Virus record (IMG/VR): IMGVR_UViG_3300009091_000007
Span: 1-42,484 of that record
Strand: one strand, 5' to 3'
Source of the DNA: a virus
DNA: 42,484 bases
Shown here: positions 25,923-33,764 of the stretch, piece after piece
Numbering within the stretch: position 1 is the stretch's first letter
How the letters are laid out: every line of letters begins with the position of its first letter
The notes under the pieces: model-generated
The model's input: only the letters and a program-made list of their open reading frames with translations
Told to the model about the DNA's origin: nothing
The model's database searches: none
Position numbers and translations under genes: made by a program

Positions 25923-26771
25923 TTAATATGTTCCGAATCCTTTGTTGTATAGTAGTTTTGCTTGCTCAATAGTCATTTCAGTGTGCTTTTTGAGTGGTTT
26001 AAAGTTACCATTCGATTCGAACATCACCAGTTCGCCAGGTTCAAATTTCCTGTCGTCTTCGTCTGGTGTTCTTTTAATATTTCTTTGTAATTCAAACAGC
26101 TTTTCACTATCTTCAGTACCAATTTCTTCAACCAGTATGTCGCCTTCTGTTAAATAACACAGATTAATTATAGCGTCTGGCGTTATGTTCCGGGTGTGTT
26201 TAATATCCACAAGAAAAGCGCCCGATTCTTCCATTGTAAAAGCTTTTTCGTGTGGCCATTTTGCGTTAACACTAGAATCAAGGCCGCGATTGATTCCTTC
26301 GCGCCACAATTTCCAGTTAAATTTTTCAAGAATCAGCCGGGAATAAAACCGACCAGCTCCTGCCGTCTGATTGCTGCCGCGATAACCCGGCCAGTAATGT
26401 AGATCCTTTGTTCTTGTGCTAAAAAAATATAGATCAGTAATACCGATAATGTGATTTTCAGAAGGGGTTGCGTTTTTATACAGCCATGACCAATATTCAT
26501 CGTTCACCATGTCGTCAGAACCCATAACAACCACGCCATCAACGTCAAGTTCTTTCGCTTTCAACGTCATAGCATTGTGCTTATTCGACACGGGCCGGTT
26601 AGTTGCTTCAATGTAATGACAACCTTCAGCCAGGCGTTTAGAAATTTCACCTTCGCTGCCTGCAATGATGATTTCAAAGCCAAACTTTTCAGCCTGACGA
26701 CGAAACCTGTCGATGACAATCTTTTCGATGTCGTGACGTTTCCAGATTGCTATGACGAGGGCTATTTTCAT
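25923..26771 (-). CDS. Glycosyltransferase-like protein (GT-A fold) in the capsid operon
   Basis: The product is 282 aa. MKIALVIAIWKRHDIEKIVID opens like a GT2 Rossmann strand-helix, and VVMGSDDMV (residues 81-89) supplies the DxD-type acidic motif that binds metal and nucleotide sugar. Later blocks (YWPGYRGSNQTAGAGRFYSR, WPHEKAFTMEESG) fit an acceptor region. It sits between the major capsid gene and head-tail genes, downstream of a terminator. It may glycosylate a virion protein or the host surface. The fold is fairly clear, the substrate is not. Confidence 0.72.
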   Translation of the reverse strand: MKIALVIAIWKRHDIEKIVIDRFRRQAEKFGFEIIIAGSEGEISKRLAEGCHYIEATNRPVSNKHNAMTLKAKELDVDGVVVMGSDDMVNDEYWSWLYKNATPSENHIIGITDLYFFSTRTKDLHYWPGYRGSNQTAGAGRFYSRLILEKFNWKLWREGINRGLDSSVNAKWPHEKAFTMEESGAFLVDIKHTRNITPDAIINLCYLTEGDILVEEIGTEDSEKLFELQRNIKRTPDEDDRKFEPGELVMFESNGNFKPLKKHTEMTIEQAKLLYNKGFGTY

Positions 26772-26785
26772 TTCTTTACCGCCAA

Positions 26786-26813
26786 AAGCCCGCAGCGTTT
26801 AGGCTGCGGGCTT
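26786..26813 (-). terminator. Intrinsic terminator after the major capsid gene
   Basis: A perfect 11-bp stem, AAGCCCGCAGC/GCTGCGGGCTT, with a 6-nt loop. On the minus strand it is followed by only a short T-run before TGGC, so read-through into the glycosyltransferase gene is likely. It probably reduces expression of downstream genes relative to the capsid. Confidence 0.8.
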
Positions 26814-26834
26814 AGGTTTATAACTTCACAAATA

Positions 26835-28310
26835 CTACGTTGAAGCGATTGCAGCCTTAACCGTTGCAATAGTATCGTAGATAAATGCCTGCTCGTCAAG
26901 TTTTTTAACGAATGCGTGGAAACGCGATTCGCCTACCATTGTGAACTGGTTTGTAATCAACTGGTCGTTGATCCATCCAATTTTCACAGTGTAACCTTCC
27001 CAACGTGAAATATTGTATTTGCTTAAATCCGCAACGAAGATTTTGCCAGCTGTGATGTCTTCAAAAGGAATGATTGTCACACCTCCGATAACTACACGGT
27101 TGAACAAAGTCGCCATTGGATATAATGGTAAACCATTAGCATCTTTTGCAGCCACAAATTCGCTGAAGAAATCAACCGGGTGCATCATTGCTACGTTAGC
27201 AAAATACGGCGTTTCGTCAGTATAGTTGTGAGTGGTATAGATATCAGTGATACACGCGTTAATCACGTCCATCATGTTCGGCGTTGCAACTGTGTTGGCT
27301 AATGGGCCAGCAGAAAACGCACGTGCATAAACGGTTGCGCCTTTTGGAATTTCAGCCGAAGCACCAGTTCCAAATAAAATCCCATTTTCTTTTTTGATAT
27401 CGTGTTTCTTTTTCAAGAAGTTTGTTGCGATAGCTTGAAGATTAGGAATATCATTCACTGATTCGTCAGTCAATACCATGTGCGCAGCCACTTTGTACGG
27501 TGATGCGTAACGCGTTTCGATTTTGAAGTCGATCTGCGGTTTAGTTCCTTTTTCAGCAACGAATCCGTAGTTACCGTCTTTAGGTACAGTTTCCGTATAA
27601 GCCAACTGCGCAAGCGAAGTAGGGATTGTCGTAACTAAACCTTCAGCGATAGTTCCGCGTAAGTTAATGCTTGTTGGTGGTGCTTGTTGAACGCCAACCA
27701 AGTTCGGAGCAGCAACAGGCAATGACGCGCTGGCGATTTCCATAGGGCCTACAACTTTCAATTCGATAAAACCTGACCCCGCAGTGCGAAGTTCTTTAAT
27801 TTTACCAGCATTTTCAGTGATCCATTTGTGAACTGCATTTTCTTCTTGACGGAAACCTTTACTTGACTGTTCTTTAAATTGTTTCCATGCAAGTTGTGCG
27901 CCAACGTGTTCTGTTGCGATAGTCTCAAACTTTTTAGTGAGGTCAGCAATTACACCCGCATTTTTAGTTGCGTCAGCAGTTTTGTACGCTTCAATCTGGT
28001 TGTAGATTTCAAGCGCCATGACAGACTTATGGTAATCGCGTTCTTCAGTCACATACTTATCGTATGCGTCAGAATCCATCGCTTCTTTTTCGACCTGTGT
28101 TTTCACCGTAAAGGCCGGTACTACGGGAGCAGTTAACGCATAGTTACGCTCGCTATAAAAAGCAGACACATGGTAAATCGCTGACATTGCTGCCATACCT
28201 ACGGTTACTGTTGAAGCGATTGGCACACTGGCTGTCGCTGACAGTAAAACGACAAACATCAGTGTCAACACTGCTGCCGTTTTGAACATTCCTAAAATCA
28301 TCTTTTTCAT
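26835..28310 (-). CDS. Major capsid protein (HK97 fold)
   Basis: The product is 491 aa. Residues about 200-480 carry HK97 capsid-like blocks: TSLAQLAYTETVPKDGNYGFVAEKGTKPQIDFKIETRYASPYKVAAHMVLTDE, a PNLQAIATNFL helix, then ILFGTG, MMDVINACITDI, and PMATLFNRVVIGGVTIIPFEDI. An N-terminal region of about 180 residues, partly helical, would be a scaffolding or delta domain. It opens with a hydrophobic, signal-like segment (MILGMFKTAAVLTLMFVVLLSATAS), which is odd for a capsid protein. It lies downstream of the prohead protease gene. Confidence 0.88.
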   Translation of the reverse strand: MKKMILGMFKTAAVLTLMFVVLLSATASVPIASTVTVGMAAMSAIYHVSAFYSERNYALTAPVVPAFTVKTQVEKEAMDSDAYDKYVTEERDYHKSVMALEIYNQIEAYKTADATKNAGVIADLTKKFETIATEHVGAQLAWKQFKEQSSKGFRQEENAVHKWITENAGKIKELRTAGSGFIELKVVGPMEIASASLPVAAPNLVGVQQAPPTSINLRGTIAEGLVTTIPTSLAQLAYTETVPKDGNYGFVAEKGTKPQIDFKIETRYASPYKVAAHMVLTDESVNDIPNLQAIATNFLKKKHDIKKENGILFGTGASAEIPKGATVYARAFSAGPLANTVATPNMMDVINACITDIYTTHNYTDETPYFANVAMMHPVDFFSEFVAAKDANGLPLYPMATLFNRVVIGGVTIIPFEDITAGKIFVADLSKYNISRWEGYTVKIGWINDQLITNQFTMVGESRFHAFVKKLDEQAFIYDTIATVKAAIAST

Positions 28311-28386
28311 TTGAAAGAGTTTTTTAAGTTTTTGATTTGTGTAAACGGTGTAACGCCCCGCTGTCGTTTTGCTGATTCCGATACAA

Positions 28387-29220
28387 CTATCGGCGTCTGC
28401 TTTTCTGCGTGCTTGTCAGCGGCGCTTCTTCAAGGGTGGATTTACCGGCCCCGTTATCTTGTGGTATGTAAATGCTGGTTGCGTCATTCGACCCACCAGC
28501 AACTACCAAACTGCCTTCTTTGTGTATTCCTAATTCTTCAACGCCCCAGAAATAACCGTCTTCTTTAACGGCTTCTTTGTTGGCGATCTGCTCAATGCGG
28601 CTGTCGTAGTAGGCTTTGTTTTCTTTCAATTCCTTCTGCTTAGAATCAATTCCCATCTTAACCATGAAGTACCGCATACGAATAGAGTTTTCAAACTCCA
28701 TTTTATTGGCTTCAATTGTGGCCAGTACTTCAGGGCGTGTGATTGCCGCCTTTTCAATTTCAAAAATCAACGCTTCGGTGCTACCTTCATAAGATTTACC
28801 AACCATTGACCAGGCGATTGACGCTACAAACATCTTAACGTCTTTTGGCCAGGCAATGATCTGATCGAATTCAACCTTATGGTCAAGCGCGTACATGACG
28901 CGGCCCTGTTGTTCCTTCACCGTCTTCGTAAAACACCCGTCAAAATGCACGTCTTTATGACTATCACGGTAGCGGGTTGTAGAAATAATCGGGTAAATAC
29001 AATCTGATTTCGTCGTGAAGCCTGCTGTCTTAGCCGCTTCAACCGCGAACTTTTCAGCGTTCAAAAATGTGAACTGTTCCTTCTGACGTCCTTCGTACAA
29101 GCGTGCTGTCTTCAGGGTAATGAACTTCGATTCGTTTGCTTTTAGCGCAGAAAATAGTTCTTCACGTGACTTAAAAACGCGGCCCGGAAATTCGATTGCC
29201 TTGATAATACTATCTGCCAT
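28387..29220 (-). CDS. Prohead maturation protease
   Basis: The product is 277 aa. Residues 80-115 contain TTRYRDSHKDVHFDGCFTKT and MYALDHK (His114), then NSIRMRY (Ser179) and GVEELGIHKEGSLVVAGGSNDAT (about 225-247). This last block matches the conserved E..L.EVSLV..PAN.DA end of HK97-type prohead serine proteases. The enzyme cleaves the scaffold or capsid delta domain during maturation. Its gene lies just before the major capsid gene. The last 35 residues are a polar tail, possibly for self-cleavage. The catalytic assignments are by motif position. Confidence 0.75.
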   Translation of the reverse strand: MADSIIKAIEFPGRVFKSREELFSALKANESKFITLKTARLYEGRQKEQFTFLNAEKFAVEAAKTAGFTTKSDCIYPIISTTRYRDSHKDVHFDGCFTKTVKEQQGRVMYALDHKVEFDQIIAWPKDVKMFVASIAWSMVGKSYEGSTEALIFEIEKAAITRPEVLATIEANKMEFENSIRMRYFMVKMGIDSKQKELKENKAYYDSRIEQIANKEAVKEDGYFWGVEELGIHKEGSLVVAGGSNDATSIYIPQDNGAGKSTLEEAPLTSTQKSRRR

Positions 29221-29226
29221 AATGCG

Positions 29227-29352
29227 CTACTTTTTTACGTCAACGTTCGGGTTACCCTTTGCTTCCAATGCTTTCAAAAGCGCTCTTTTCCTTTCAGAAT
29301 CGGGCATCGACTGAATCGCTTGTCTGGTTTTTTGTTGATCTTCAGGTTTCAT
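29227..29352 (-). CDS. Small 41-aa protein at the head of the late operon
   Basis: ATG at 29352 to TAG at 29229-29227 encodes a 41-residue charged, helical peptide starting MKPEDQQKTRQAIQSMPDSE and ending in VDVKK. It lies 6 bp before the prohead protease start on the same strand, and a TATGTTTG -7 box (29360-29367) precedes it. The spacing, polar composition and leader make it a plausible small head gene. Whether it is translated is unproven. Confidence 0.6.
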   Translation of the reverse strand: MKPEDQQKTRQAIQSMPDSERKRALLKALEAKGNPNVDVKK

Positions 29353-29359
29353 GTTACGG

Positions 29360-29367
29360 CAAACATA
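29360..29367 (-). promoter_or_regulatory. Candidate -7 box TATGTTTG of the late operon
   Basis: The minus-strand TATGTTTG matches TAnnTTTG. With a start four bases past the box plus one, the transcript begins about 3 nt before the ATG at 29352. There is no clear -33 element. Confidence 0.45.
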
Positions 29368-29739
29368 ACCCAAACAACACCAATTGAAAATCTATTTGTC
29401 TATTTGTCTAGTAAACGATAGTACTATAACAGCATCAAATTCCTTCTTCTTATATTTCTTTCTTTCTTTCTTTTTTTTTAAAGAAGTAGAAAGAATAGTC
29501 CCTAAATGGGAATAAGGAGAATTTAGGGAACATGGGGAACATCAAAAAAATCAAATCCCGACATTATCCCCGTCGGAAATGCCTGTAATTGCTGGGTAAA
29601 ATGTAGTTTAGGGAGAATAGGGAACATTATTTTGGGATTTCTATTAAAATGCTGAAAACGGTAAAATGGGTAAAATGAAGAATTATATAAGGGAAAACCC
29701 ACTTTCATTATCCCTTTCTCCCTAACCCTAGTGCCACTA

Positions 29740-29770
29740 AGGAAAAAAGCGGGGATAATGCTTTTTTCCT
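29740..29770. repeat. 11-bp perfect inverted repeat
   Basis: AGGAAAAAAGC and GCTTTTTTCCT flank a 9-nt GGGGATAAT loop. It sits between copies of the TTCTCCCTAACC motif in the divergent region and upstream of the portal promoter. It may be an operator, an origin hairpin or a terminator-like element. Confidence 0.7.
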
Positions 29771-29824
29771 ATTCTCCCTAACCCCTCTAATTCTCCCTAA
29801 CCACCATTCTGGAAAATTTTTCAA

Positions 29825-29832
29825 TACATTTG
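29825..29832 (+). promoter_or_regulatory. -7 box TACATTTG of the portal gene
   Basis: TACATTTG matches TAnnTTTG and lies 20 bp before the portal ATG at 29853, giving a predicted leader of about 16 nt. The -33 region has no good TTG at the usual spacing. Confidence 0.5.
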
Positions 29833-29852
29833 CTTTTCACGAAAACCTTCTT

Positions 29853-31157
29853 ATGGAGTTATTTAATTTTTTACCGCAGACATTCTTGGGCGACATTCTG
29901 CTGTCGGGTAAATCACGAAACAATCAATACGGGTATCAGCCAAACTTCAGCAGATTCCCACTTGATTTGGGAGGGAAGGCAAAATGGACGGTTATAAACG
30001 GGCAAGAACGTGACATCTATTTGACAACAGCACCGTTGAAAATTGTTATCAACAGGCTGGCCAATATGTATGCTAACGGTAGATGGGAACATCTGGATCG
30101 CAACGGCGAACCTATACCGATGGAAAAATCTAAGATACTCCAACGACTTGCGCAGCCGAATATCTGGCAATCAAAGAACGAATTTATGTTTCAGTGGTTT
30201 GCACAGCGCTGCGTTTACGGACGAATATACACTTATCAATTGCTGCCGTCTAAATTACTTGAAGCGCCCCTGGCGATGTGGAACTTACCGCCATCGCGCA
30301 CAAGCGTAAAAAGAACAGGGAACATTTGGACGGTTACCAAGATCGAAGATTTGATTGAAGGCTTTTCCCTTATCAATGACGACGGCAAGACCGACACACA
30401 GTTCACACCTAGCGAAATCATCATGTTCACATTGCCTGACTGCGATGATCCATTAATGACTGAAAGCCCGCTTGTGTCAATCCGTATGGAAATATCGAAC
30501 AGCCGTGCGGCTATGGTGTTCAGGAATATCATCTTAACGAAGAAGGGTGCAATTGGTGCATGGTCTTCTGCTGCGAAAGACGTTACCGGATCAGTGGCCC
30601 TGACGCCTGACGAAGAAGAAAAAATGATTCGTGAAATGCAATCAATGTACGGGATCGGTGACGAGCAGATGTCTTTCATGATATCATCAAAGGAATTGAA
30701 ATGGTCGCCAGCAACATACCCGACAAAGGAAATGATGTTGTTTGAAGAAATTGACGCTAACAAACGGGCAATGATTGACCTCTTTGGCGGCAACGATAAT
30801 ATGTTCAGCCGTCCTGCGTCCGGTAAAGGAGACACGTTCACGAACGTTGAAATGGGCGAAAAGATTTGTTACCAGGACACGATGACGCCAATCGGTCATG
30901 ACATGGCCAGCGCATTTGCTAATCGTTTAGGCGTCACAGAAAAAGGCGAATCATTGCGATACGCTTTCGATCATTTGCCTGTTATGCAGCAAGACGAAAA
31001 GAAACGTGCTGACACAGTTCTTATCAAGGCGACAGCTTACCAGATGTTAACGCAGAACGGTTTCAACAAAGAAGAAGCAAGCACCGCGACTGATCTTGAC
31101 GAACCAAAAGCAGCGCCACCAAAGCCTGCCGCAGTTCCCAAACCATCGTTGCCATAA
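29853..31157 (+). CDS. Portal protein
   Basis: The product is 434 aa. The fold-level pattern is that of HK97/SPP1-type portals: a VINRLANMYANGRWE helix early, then GRIYTYQLLPSKLLEAPLAMWNLPPSRTSVKR, a beta wing region, and the stem helix LLFGGN-like IDLFGGNDNMFS. A helical crown follows (KICYQDTMTPIGHDMASAFANRL) with a Pro/Ala-rich tail. It forms the dodecameric DNA channel at the capsid vertex. The gene is alone on the plus strand, inverted relative to terminase on one side and capsid genes on the other, with its own promoter and terminator. Confidence 0.85.
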   Translation: MELFNFLPQTFLGDILLSGKSRNNQYGYQPNFSRFPLDLGGKAKWTVINGQERDIYLTTAPLKIVINRLANMYANGRWEHLDRNGEPIPMEKSKILQRLAQPNIWQSKNEFMFQWFAQRCVYGRIYTYQLLPSKLLEAPLAMWNLPPSRTSVKRTGNIWTVTKIEDLIEGFSLINDDGKTDTQFTPSEIIMFTLPDCDDPLMTESPLVSIRMEISNSRAAMVFRNIILTKKGAIGAWSSAAKDVTGSVALTPDEEEKMIREMQSMYGIGDEQMSFMISSKELKWSPATYPTKEMMLFEEIDANKRAMIDLFGGNDNMFSRPASGKGDTFTNVEMGEKICYQDTMTPIGHDMASAFANRLGVTEKGESLRYAFDHLPVMQQDEKKRADTVLIKATAYQMLTQNGFNKEEASTATDLDEPKAAPPKPAAVPKPSLP

Positions 31158-31160
31158 TAG

Positions 31161-31189
31161 AAAAAGCCCCTAAGAACTAGGGGCTTTTT
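31161..31189. terminator. Bidirectional terminator between portal and TerL
   Basis: AAAAAGCCCCTA and TAGGGGCTTTTT form a perfect 12-bp stem with a 5-nt loop, with A/T runs on both sides. It lies between two convergent genes and should stop both transcripts. Confidence 0.88.
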
Positions 31190-31243
31190 CGTGATTAAAC
31201 CATGCTTAAAATCGGCTCGTTTGCCTGACCTGAAACAAACATA

Positions 31244-32725
31244 CTAAACGCGTCGCAAAATTCCTAACGCTTGCAGCTTTAGCGCAACGTACCGGATTGC
31301 ATCCATCAAGTGATTGTTTGCGTCTTCAGGTTCTTCTAATGTCTTACCGCTGCTATCAACGTCACGTGAATAATTTTCCTGCTCGAATTCAATGTCTGGC
31401 GAATCGCTTGTGTAGTAGACTTCAGTGTTGCACAGCAGCCCAATACCGTCAAGAATCGAACCGGCTGGCTTGTTTGCTCCGTATGTATCGAAACCGCAAC
31501 GACGAAGCATAGCTATTTTCAAGGGCCGGTTTGTGTCAGCCAGGATCATGACGCCCCGCTTTTTTATACCTAATTTCTTGTACATCCAGCGAACTATTCC
31601 TTCGTCTTCTTGCTTGATTTCGTTCATGTCCTGCACACCCAGTTTGCACATCAATTCGTCTTCTGATTTGTAGTTTAGCTGACGGCAATACATCGCGCCG
31701 TCGTAGTATTTCACCTCAACAATGGCCCAAGGATCAACCTTGCCCCAATCGTTCCCGATGTAAACTTTATTAACTTGGATCGCCAGGTATTGTTCAAGCG
31801 GTATTTTTTTCCACCTGAAGATTCGATTAGGTCGTTCAGCCTTTTCACCCATACCATACACGGCCCAATGATATGCAGATGCGGTTTCTTGATTCTCGTT
31901 GGTTACGCACCGGCGCAGCTCTTTGATCTGCTTCTTATCGAACCGCAGTACATTCGTATCACAGTCGTATGCCTTCGCGGCCGCATCTGTCAATAGTTTC
32001 TTCACCACAATGTCGCTATACGATACAGTCTGGTAGCTTAACACTTGCTTCTTCGTTTCGCGCGGGCAAAAAGGATTGTCAAGCAGGGTGCTGCGGAACG
32101 TTACAGTGTCAGGCTTCAACCGCTGCTTTTCAATGAAGTGATTCTGTTTAGGATTCCAGTCAACGATTCCGAAGTCGGTTGTCCGCTGCATTAGCTGAAG
32201 AAACACTTCTTCGCTGAACTTGTACGGCTCGTTAACCCAAAGGACGTCTTGTGTTTTACCGATGGCGCGATCTTCGTCGTCAGTCCCGGTGAAAATGATT
32301 TCGGTCTTGTTGTGTTTGAACGTCCACTTATGCAGCGATTTATTTTCGTTGAAATACTTATGCAGACTTTCTTCTTCCAGGAATTTATTCAATTCTTCAG
32401 CTGTGATAAGACCCTGTTCAAATTCCTTCACGCGTGCATTAGGATCACGCAGCCATTTGATCCATTCGCTTTCGACCTTGTTACGGCAATCGGCTGCGGT
32501 GTCACGCATGACAACCATTTCTTTATGCTGATTCTGAAAACCGTAAAGGAAAAACACCTGAAAGTCAGACCAGGTTTTTGAAGATCGTGTGCCGCCAACC
32601 TGTTCGATTAGTCTGTATTTGCGCCGAAGTACGCCTTTAGCGTCAAGATAAGTAGCCGTGACCGCTTCCCACGTTTCGTTGAAGACTTTTGTGGCTTTAA
32701 AACTGATTTCGTTAGTCGTCGTCAT
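31244..32725 (-). CDS. terL: Terminase large subunit
   Basis: The product is 493 aa. GGTRSSKT (residues 44-51) is the Walker A of PBSX/SPP1-type TerL, and DVLWVNEP is Walker B. The C-terminal RNase H-like nuclease shows YIGNDWG, ILADTNRP and NNHLMDAIRYV aspartates. It packages DNA into proheads using ATP and cuts the concatemer. Its ATG overlaps the small subunit gene by 14 bp. The gene is convergent with the portal gene. Confidence 0.93.
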   Translation of the reverse strand: MTTTNEISFKATKVFNETWEAVTATYLDAKGVLRRKYRLIEQVGGTRSSKTWSDFQVFFLYGFQNQHKEMVVMRDTAADCRNKVESEWIKWLRDPNARVKEFEQGLITAEELNKFLEEESLHKYFNENKSLHKWTFKHNKTEIIFTGTDDEDRAIGKTQDVLWVNEPYKFSEEVFLQLMQRTTDFGIVDWNPKQNHFIEKQRLKPDTVTFRSTLLDNPFCPRETKKQVLSYQTVSYSDIVVKKLLTDAAAKAYDCDTNVLRFDKKQIKELRRCVTNENQETASAYHWAVYGMGEKAERPNRIFRWKKIPLEQYLAIQVNKVYIGNDWGKVDPWAIVEVKYYDGAMYCRQLNYKSEDELMCKLGVQDMNEIKQEDEGIVRWMYKKLGIKKRGVMILADTNRPLKIAMLRRCGFDTYGANKPAGSILDGIGLLCNTEVYYTSDSPDIEFEQENYSRDVDSSGKTLEEPEDANNHLMDAIRYVALKLQALGILRRV

Positions 32726-33257
32726 CGTCGTCAGCTTCTTTGTTGTTGACGATTTGAACCTTCACTGTCGTTGGTGGGGCTTTGATTTCTTTGCCGCCAC
32801 TTGTCAAATCGGTCTTATCAACAAGGCCCAACGTGCGTGAAATAATGTTCGCATTGAAGAAGCCAGAAGTAGCGCCCTCAAACTGTTGATTCTTTATTGT
32901 GTCAGAAATCTGTTCGATGACCGTTGACATATCTTTCACCCATTGAAGTGGTTGGGCGCTATGCTTCAGGTGATGTTCCCGGAATGTTCTGAAATAACTT
33001 TCGCTAACACCCAAGTAAAGGCAAAGGCCCAACAGCGACATGACGCGCTTCTTTGGTATCTTCTGCATAACAATCTTAGACCCAACACCTTCACCCATGC
33101 TGATAATCATTGGTTTCGATTCAAATAAAGGATTTTTAACGCACCAATCGAAGTAGGCGCACGCTTCTTCCCAAAGCAAATTGGGATCAGCGAATAAAAC
33201 GTTGACCCCGTGCTTTGTTCTGAATTCCCAGAATTTATTCCCTTTAGGCGCTGGCAT
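32712..33257 (-). CDS. terS: Terminase small subunit
   Basis: The product is 181 aa. A helical DNA-binding region with KRVMSLLGLCLYLGVSESYFRTF precedes an oligomerisation region (ISRTLGLVDKTDLTSGG), ending in an Asp-rich tail. It overlaps TerL, as usual. A TATATTTG -7 box ends four bases before the ATG. It marks packaging sites for TerL. The family call rests on motif and adjacency. Confidence 0.82.
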   Translation of the reverse strand: MPAPKGNKFWEFRTKHGVNVLFADPNLLWEEACAYFDWCVKNPLFESKPMIISMGEGVGSKIVMQKIPKKRVMSLLGLCLYLGVSESYFRTFREHHLKHSAQPLQWVKDMSTVIEQISDTIKNQQFEGATSGFFNANIISRTLGLVDKTDLTSGGKEIKAPPTTVKVQIVNNKEADDDDDD

Positions 33258-33261
33258 ATTG

Positions 33262-33269
33262 CAAATATA
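33262..33269 (-). promoter_or_regulatory. -7 box TATATTTG directly upstream of terS
   Basis: The minus-strand TATATTTG matches TAnnTTTG. With the usual 4-nt spacer, transcription would begin at 33257, the A of the terS ATG. The upstream gene ends nearby, so it may be an internal promoter for terminase. Confidence 0.5.
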
Positions 33270-33271
33270 CG

Positions 33272-33763
33272 TTAAAAGCCTAGATTTTGCATTTCACTTA
33301 TCATTCTGCGTTGCGATATCATTCGCTGACGATATGTTTCTGCTTTGTAACCGCCTATCGCGTTCCATTCTTTTCGTGTCGTTATGTTGATTCGACTTTC
33401 ACCGGCGTAGGCGTATGCGTGAAATCTGTCTGACTGACACGAAAGTTTTTCGTAGAACGGAACGAACTGAAACCCTTGTTCGTCACTTTCTTGCGGAATG
33501 TAGCAGTTGATCCAATCTGTGATGACCTTACTGATTTCGTCATCAAGAAGCAGCGCTTCGCGGCCCTCAAATTTGAGCCAATAAACTTCGTATTTCCTTG
33601 AAAACATTCGTTCACCGAAGTAAACTGTGCGCAGCAGCCTAATATCAGTTTCATCGTCTGAAATAACAACTTCATCTGCTGGCTGCATGGTGACGCTGAC
33701 GCCCGAATAAACACAGGTAAACTTGCGCCCTAATTTGAACGGTTTGTTGTCAGGAAAAATCAC
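33272..33763 (-). CDS. Hypothetical protein upstream of terminase
   Basis: The frame is open from an ATG at 33823, but that start overlaps the lipoprotein gene by 59 bp. GTG at 33763 follows the lipoprotein TAG by one base and is preferred here, giving about 163 aa. The product is beta-rich in the first half (YFGERMFSRKYEVYWLKFEGREALLLDDE) with a basic helical C-terminus. No known motif. It lies between a lipoprotein and terS. Confidence 0.62.
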   Translation of the reverse strand: MIFPDNKPFKLGRKFTCVYSGVSVTMQPADEVVISDDETDIRLLRTVYFGERMFSRKYEVYWLKFEGREALLLDDEISKVITDWINCYIPQESDEQGFQFVPFYEKLSCQSDRFHAYAYAGESRINITTRKEWNAIGGYKAETYRQRMISQRRMISEMQNLGF

Positions 33764-33764
33764 A

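Larger units (their letters stand above)
29353..29852. promoter_or_regulatory. 500-bp non-coding divergent control region with repeated motifs
   Basis: The region lies between the late operon (leftward) and the portal (rightward). It contains a T/C-rich tract around 29440-29478; four copies of a 12-bp motif (TTCTCCCTAACC at 29716, 29772, 29791, and its near-complement at 29606-29617); CATTATCCCCG at 29562 with its exact complement at 29750; two TGGGTAAAATG copies (29593, 29667); and an 11-bp stem dyad at 29740-29770. No convincing ORF is present. The arrangement fits clustered protein-binding sites, for a regulator or a replication origin. Confidence 0.7.

Noticed and set aside
29440-29480. 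TTTC-rich tract as a possible CRISPR or tandem array
   Set aside because: It is a short pyrimidine tract without spacer-repeat structure; no CRISPR array is present in the window.
29523-29708. 61-codon minus-strand frame in the divergent region
   Set aside because: It lies across the repeated motifs, and its composition is that of the repeats. There is no promoter spacing and no conservation clue.
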